A stretch of DNA of 64,000 nt, from assembly GCA_948474755.1 (NCBI GenBank), contig CAOLHI010001829.1, forward strand, positions 124,001-188,000. Direction: 5' to 3'. Positions 59,097 to 64,000 of this stretch are shown one piece after another. Origin of the DNA: Ctenosaura bakeri. Taxonomy: Eukaryota > Chordata > Lepidosauria > Squamata > Iguanidae. Every line of letters begins with the position of its first letter. Position 1 is the first letter of the stretch. The translations under genes were made by a program, and so were the position numbers. The notes beneath the pieces are model-generated. The model saw only the letters and a program-made list of their open reading frames with translations. It was not told where the DNA came from and ran no database searches.

Positions 59097-59333
59097 ACAA
59101 AGAAAGCCCAATAAGCAATGATCATCTGTTACTAACAGAATAATGGAGAATTTGCTTTTACGGTTATTTTTTTTCCCCTAAAAATTGCACAAAAAAATGT
59201 TTAAAAACATGTTAGCCAAAGAAAGCCCAGCAAGCAATGATCATTTGCTGATGACCATGATGATAAATGATCATCTCAAAAAGTTGAGACGTTTGTATTT
59301 CAGCATATTTTTTCCCAAAAAAAATTGTACAAA
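59097..59333. repeat. Diverged ~118-bp tandem duplication
   Basis: The block CAAAGAAAGCCCAATAAGCA and then ATGATCAT at 59098 recurs as CAAAGAAAGCCCAGCAAGCA and ATGATCAT at 59218. Each is followed by a TTTTTTCCC..AAAATTGCAC / AAAATTGTAC block. Confidence 0.8.
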
Positions 59334-59461
59334 GCACATTGGCCAATGCTCTATGCCAGCAACTTAGTTAATCAAACTTAAGTCTACTTAAATAAGTAAC
59401 CTGTCCAACTCCTTCAAACCTGATGGAAACATTGTTCACTGTGTTCCTCCTCCCCATGCAA

Positions 59462-59533
59462 CATTATTGCACCTCCCACCCTTAACCTACTTTACCAGGA
59501 TAAAGTAGGTTAAGAGTGGGAGGTGCAATAATG
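59462..59533. repeat. Near-perfect hairpin, 33-bp arms, 6-nt loop
   Basis: CATTATTGCACCTCCCACCC and on to TTTA (59462-59494) is the reverse complement of 59501-59533 with a single mismatch. The loop is CCAGGA. It is not part of the MITE next to it. Confidence 0.95.
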
Positions 59534-59561
59534 GCAACAGTGTCACAAGTAGCTAAGTGAA

Positions 59562-59610
59562 TACCTAGATTTACTTACTTACTTAGATTTACTTACTTAC
59601 CTAGATTTAC
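59562..59610. repeat. 18-bp tandem repeat (TTAGATTTACTTACTTAC)
   Basis: About 2.5 units. Confidence 0.85.
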
Positions 59611-59635
59611 TCCTCCATATCTGTTCTGCACTCAT

Positions 59636-59836
59636 GGCCATTTCTGCGCTACACTGTTATAGTGCTATTATTCTACTTTCAACATCCTGTGGAATTCTGG
59701 GGTTTGTAGTTCACTGAGGCCAAAAAGCTCTCTGGCTGAGAATTCTCAATGCTCCTCCCTAAACTGCAAACTCCAGAATTCCACAGGATGTTGAAAGTGG
59801 AATAATAGCACTATAACAGTGTAATGTGGAAATAGC
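59636..59836. mobile_element. Palindromic MITE, family M, copy 6
   Basis: Termini GGCCATTTCTGCGCTACACT and GTGTAATGTGGAAATAGC. The arms are complementary (TAGTGCTATTATTCTACTTT against AAAGTGGAATAATAGCACTA). The copy is full length, and very little diverged from 4321 and 14142. Confidence 0.88.
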
Positions 59837-61689
59837 TCACAATTGCAAGTTCAAATATAGTCATATCAAGAATCAACAGGGAGCATTTTTTTAAAAATGA
59901 GGGACAAACACATCCACATCTTATTTCTTAAGCACTTACAAGATATAAGTCCATAATGATATGATAATTATTCCAATAGAATTCAAAACTAATGGAAGGT
60001 TTGACTTAGACTGAAAGGGTGCGTTCAGAATTACCTTTTTTCCAAGAAACAATATTGCTTTTGACATAAGACTGCACCTAAGTTGGCAGAAATCCAATTC
60101 ACCTTACTTCTAAAGTAAATAGACCTTTTCTACAGGTTCTTAAAGTCAAATGGCAGAAAGTGCAAGATAAATATTAGCCTGTTTTAACCACCAAGCTATT
60201 CCCTTTCAAAGAGCCTCATGCATTTCTTAACATGCCCTTCAGCATTAGGCTTTGCAAAATAGTTTATCATTTTGGTAATTCACTGGCAAGCAAGAAAGCA
60301 AATCAGGCATACTGCATTTTGTCATTACAAGCAGATTCAGCTCCAACTATAAGAAAGCAATATTAGCCATGTTGCTGAAGTCATATTGCTTGTTTTGACA
60401 TGGTTCTGCAATGCCTTTTGGCAACAATCCATTTATTTTCCAAATATTTCCAGCAATACAAACATAATACATAGCATTAACTCTTAGAATAAGAAAAGTA
60501 GGTGTAATATTTCAGAAATGAATGGATTTCAAAAATGAAATTGAAATTCAAATAAAAAATACAAGAAATTAGAGTAATACCTTTGATGTAATAACACCAC
60601 AAAAAAGTTCTTAATGCCTTAGTGGTTGTTGTCATGTCCTGCTTCCAGAGCATGGACTCAGAGTCTGAAGCAGAGGGCACGCCAGAGGCTGAAACAGAAG
60701 GCATGCCAGGGCCTATAGGTTATAGTGCTAGAAATAGAACAGGGGATGGTGCCAGCTCCAACAGAGAGTCCTGCCTCTTCAGATACAGAACACTTACCTA
60801 GACCCAGCTTCACACAGCACAGGTAGCAAAGAGAGACCCAGCATCCCTCTCTCAGAATTTATAACCGGCAGCAATCAATCAACGCACACTAGGCTTTCGG
60901 CCTATTTAACTGTTGTCCTTCCCCTCCAGGAATTGTCAGAGCTTATCTGACCTGCTACTTTGCTGGATGCCTTGATAAATGCTTGGACTGACCTTGGACA
61001 TTCCCTTGCCATGAAACCCTGCTGGACTTTGTTTATGTTGGACTTTATTTATGACTCCTTGCTTACTGCCTGGAAGTAAGTAACAAGCTGGGGGATATTC
61101 AGTTTATTTAGTTTGATTTATCAGCTGTGCCAGGACTGAGATAGGACAGTTGTTGGCTTAAAGTCCTCCTAAGAATGGGGAACTACACAGAAACTATTAT
61201 CAGTCCTAAGCACTTATAAATAAATTATCGAGAAACACAAGCCCTCTATATCAATGTCATTTAAAGTGGTGATCCATGGACCAGTGCTAGTCTCTAAACT
61301 CTTAGCTGCTGGTTGCCGGTAAGCTTCCAGGAAAGATATAAACAATTGGAGCCAATGGGACTATACTTGTAAATGGTTCCAGTGCTTGACATACTGAGGG
61401 GAAAATTACTGGGCTCCCACTGAGATAGCTTGAGAAGCACTGCTGTAGAAGATAAGCACAGTCCTGCCTATACACAGGAAAGCTATTGTATTCTAAGTTT
61501 TACTACAACACACAATTGTATCCTTCCGTGAAGGCAGCAACAGCAGAGTCCATTTTGGATCTGGAATAATTACTAAACTAAACTTTAATTCCTTGAAGTT
61601 GGAGGAGTTCTGACCTGCTGAAAGAACTTCATTGAAATGGGTTGAAAAAAATTGCTCCGTTCGGAATTTTTCAGAGAGCAAGCCTAAAC
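59837..61689. other. Intronic sequence, possible old retroelement end
   Basis: At about 60640-61130 a GAAGCAGAGGGCACGCCAGA / GAAACAGAAGGCATGCCAGG imperfect repeat is followed by an ATTTATAA box and pyrimidine-rich sequence. This could be an LTR-type end, but no second copy or terminal structure confirms it. No exon was found. Confidence 0.35.
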
Positions 61690-61850
61690 CTTGGTCTAGG
61701 ACCCCAATGTTAATTCTTAAACCTCTCAGTTGTCCTACCACCAGTTGGTAAAGACCTTTTAATTTGGACAAAACTGGCTATCAAGTGGTTGTTGCAAAAA
61801 GTTCTTTTATGGGGAGAAAATATTATATTTTAACAGGGCACCCTCCATAT
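61690..61850 (+). mobile_element. L2-type LINE C-terminal scrap
   Basis: CCACCAGTTGGTAAAGACCT and TTAATTTGGACAAAACTGG align with the L2 block CCACCAGCGGGTAAAGATCT at 31789 in this window. Confidence 0.45.
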
Positions 61851-64000
61851 ATGTGGTAGTTTATTCCAGGAGCCTTCACACAAAACAAAAAAATGCAAAT
61901 GCTCAATCCCATTATCATCAATGCATGCAATGTGCACACACCTGTGCTAACAGATACCTGGCATGTCCATTGATGATAACTGAAGCTTCATGAGACCTTG
62001 CATTCATGTGTACTGAGATGTCATCAACAGAGGGTGCACAGTACTCTCAAAGTTATATTTGAAATGTTTTAACTGGTTTTAAATCAATGCTATTTTTAAT
62101 CGTCATGTTTATTTAATACTTTAAAATGTTAATTATAATAATTTTTTTGCCTATTTTTTGTCTTAATCTATGTTGCAGCCTGTCTCGGAAGAAAAGCAGG
62201 AAATACAATACCATCTGATCAAAACACCACACACAAATCCGAAGTCTGGAAAAGGTAACATTTTGGACTACAACAACAACAACAAATTGCTGCCATGCTG
62301 CCTGGAAGACTCTGGAACTTGTAGACCAATAAAGCAACTTTTCCAAGTTCTGTATATGTTTCTGCTTAACCACTTAAATTGATGTACGTTATTTCTAAAT
62401 AGGCCTATTCAAGTGTCTTGTGAACCGTATCATTATATCTGCTCAGAACTATTATAAATTAATTAGAAAAACATTTTGTATCTCTGGTTATTGGCACTAA
62501 AGTAATAGGAACAAATGAGTTAAGTTAAGAGTCTGCAAAATGTATTTTTCTTAAGTGGTATGAAAGATCTGATAATTTATTCAGATACTCCAGGTATTTC
62601 ATAATAAATCATTGTTTCCTACAAAGGGAGAGATAGGAGAGAGGGAGTGAGGAGAGAGGGAGAGAAAAAAAGAGAGAGAGAGAGATTTTGTACTGAAATC
62701 AGTAGATTTGTGCAAATTATTGTCTGGGTTTGCTCCTTTTTAGTAGGAAACATTTCCACTCCTAAAACACAGTTTCAATGGAGAAACACCATGCATATTT
62801 TTGGATAAAAATATTTCCCAAAGTCACGATATATGAATACTGCTCAAAAATGGAACAGAAATGTTGCCTTCTCATGAAATAGTAAGAAAGCCTCTGAAAT
62901 TTAAGGACTCAAAATGATCAATTCTTATATGTGGAAAGAAAAATATGTGCATATTTACACCCTATTCCACAGGTTACATTCATGGCATGGGACACAGAAT
63001 AGAAGAAGGAGCTCTTTTTTCTCTCCTGTACTCCCTCACCCTTCTCTTTGCTACCTTCCTGTGCTGAATCTCTCTCAAGAGATACAGAAGATAGGCAAGG
63101 CAAGTTGGAGACATGATCACTCTAAAGAGAAAATCTAAAATAGGAACTGATATATTTCTTGTAGAAATTTCCTGCAATGAGTGACATTTAAAAAAAAAAC
63201 TTTCATCTACACCCAGGAACAAAAAGACCTTACCAAAGACCCTTACAGAAGAGAAATCAGAACATCCAGGAAAGAAGGCTAATTGCTCCCTGCAAAATGT
63301 ATTTCACTAAGATTTCTTAATATTACTCTTTCTTCACAGTAAATGCAAAGACTTTGAAAACTAAAAATGTCTCACTTCAATGATTAGGAAGATTTTTCTC
63401 CTTTTCATGATTTTAAAGTCTTATATTAAGCCTTATATTTCTGATTTACCAACGTACAGCATGGTAGTTGTAGACCCCAAGGATTTGCGTACAATTCTTT
63501 TATGTCTTGTTTCAAAGGGTCTCTGCTAAAGACACCAGCTGTTACATATTTATCATTCCATTATGTGGCTTTAATCTTGTCAATTCTACTCACAGAAATG
63601 TTTGGTGGTGAACCTACAGATCAATAGCTGAACATCCCAACAATGTAAATTTAACACAGCCAGGTTAGAATACATTTATTTCCTGCTGTGAAGGATGTCC
63701 TTTATCAAACAAATTAGGTCATTTGGAAGAAATATTTATTTTACGTTAACCATTTCCATTTTTGGAAAAAATCAATTTGCTAGATTAGTAGCTCTGTATT
63801 TTATTCTCTGATAGCCTTGCTTCTTCTCTCTGAATGAGCATAAAGGTCTAGAATCTTATTTGCTGTACCTCCATTTTTACATTCCTTTTAGTGTCCTTTA
63901 GATGTACCTTCAGCTGTGTGAGAACTGCTGCTTTGCCAGTCAACACCAACGTGGCTATGGGATGCCACTGAATGATACAATAAGTGTCACCTCTCTCTCT
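61851..64000. other. Intronic sequence, nothing coding recognised
   Basis: A GA-rich tract lies at about 62625-62688 and a (CT)n run at 63991-64000. Open frames here have no recognisable domain. Confidence 0.5.

Overview
The window looks like intronic DNA from a squamate reptile, most likely a lizard. The evidence is the repeat set: tRNA-derived SINEs ending in a Bov-B-type tail (Sauria-like), a 5S-rRNA-derived SINE with a similar tail, Bov-B/RTE, CR1 and L2 LINE relics, Penelope-like fragments, hAT-like elements, and many short inverted-repeat (MITE) elements. The background is AT-rich, every long ORF is a repeat or chance, and there is no prokaryotic gene organisation. The species cannot be named from this sequence.

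Only two coding segments are supported, both internal exons on the minus strand: 57898-58053 (156 bp) and 53859-54056 (198 bp). Both are phase 1-1, have canonical splice sites, and join in frame across a 3,841-bp intron. Together they encode a cysteine-rich thrombospondin type-1 stretch with the layout of the large THSD7 membrane proteins. The sequence fits THSD7B better than THSD7A. The remainder is therefore probably intron of this gene: at least 53.8 kb downstream of the second exon and at least 5.9 kb upstream of the first. I found no other exon.

Layout: 1-5.5 kb has a Sauria-like SINE, CR1 and L2 scraps, two MITEs and a Helitron-like element with 137-bp tandem repeats. At 7.5-9.4 kb there is a nested cluster (CR1 split by Bov-B and a foldback sequence, then a tRNA SINE and Penelope scraps). 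At 14.1-16.7 kb a Bov-B LINE is interrupted by CR1 and an LTR. At 18.6-20 kb there is a tetranucleotide array, an L2 3' end and a Penelope scrap. At 25.7-27.5 kb there is a MITE split by CR1, then a CpG-rich terminal-inverted-repeat (TIR) element. At 30.8-36.8 kb there is an L2 with two later insertions, a candidate LTR, paired SINEs and a mariner-like element next to a truncated TIR element. At 43.5-52.2 kb there are MITEs, SINEs, the 5S-SINE, a second CpG-rich element, a hAT-like element and a foldback element. At 53.8-59.9 kb are the two exons, more MITEs, a second LTR, a third GC-richer TIR element and a near-perfect 33-bp hairpin.

The most interesting signal is a group of elements sharing termini of the type GGCCCTTTCNGCAC, with roughly 3-bp target duplications but quite different interiors. 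Three interiors are GC-rich and related, and two of these carry a splice-donor-like CAGGTAAG or GAGGTAAG. This suggests mobile copies of a captured CpG-island first exon.
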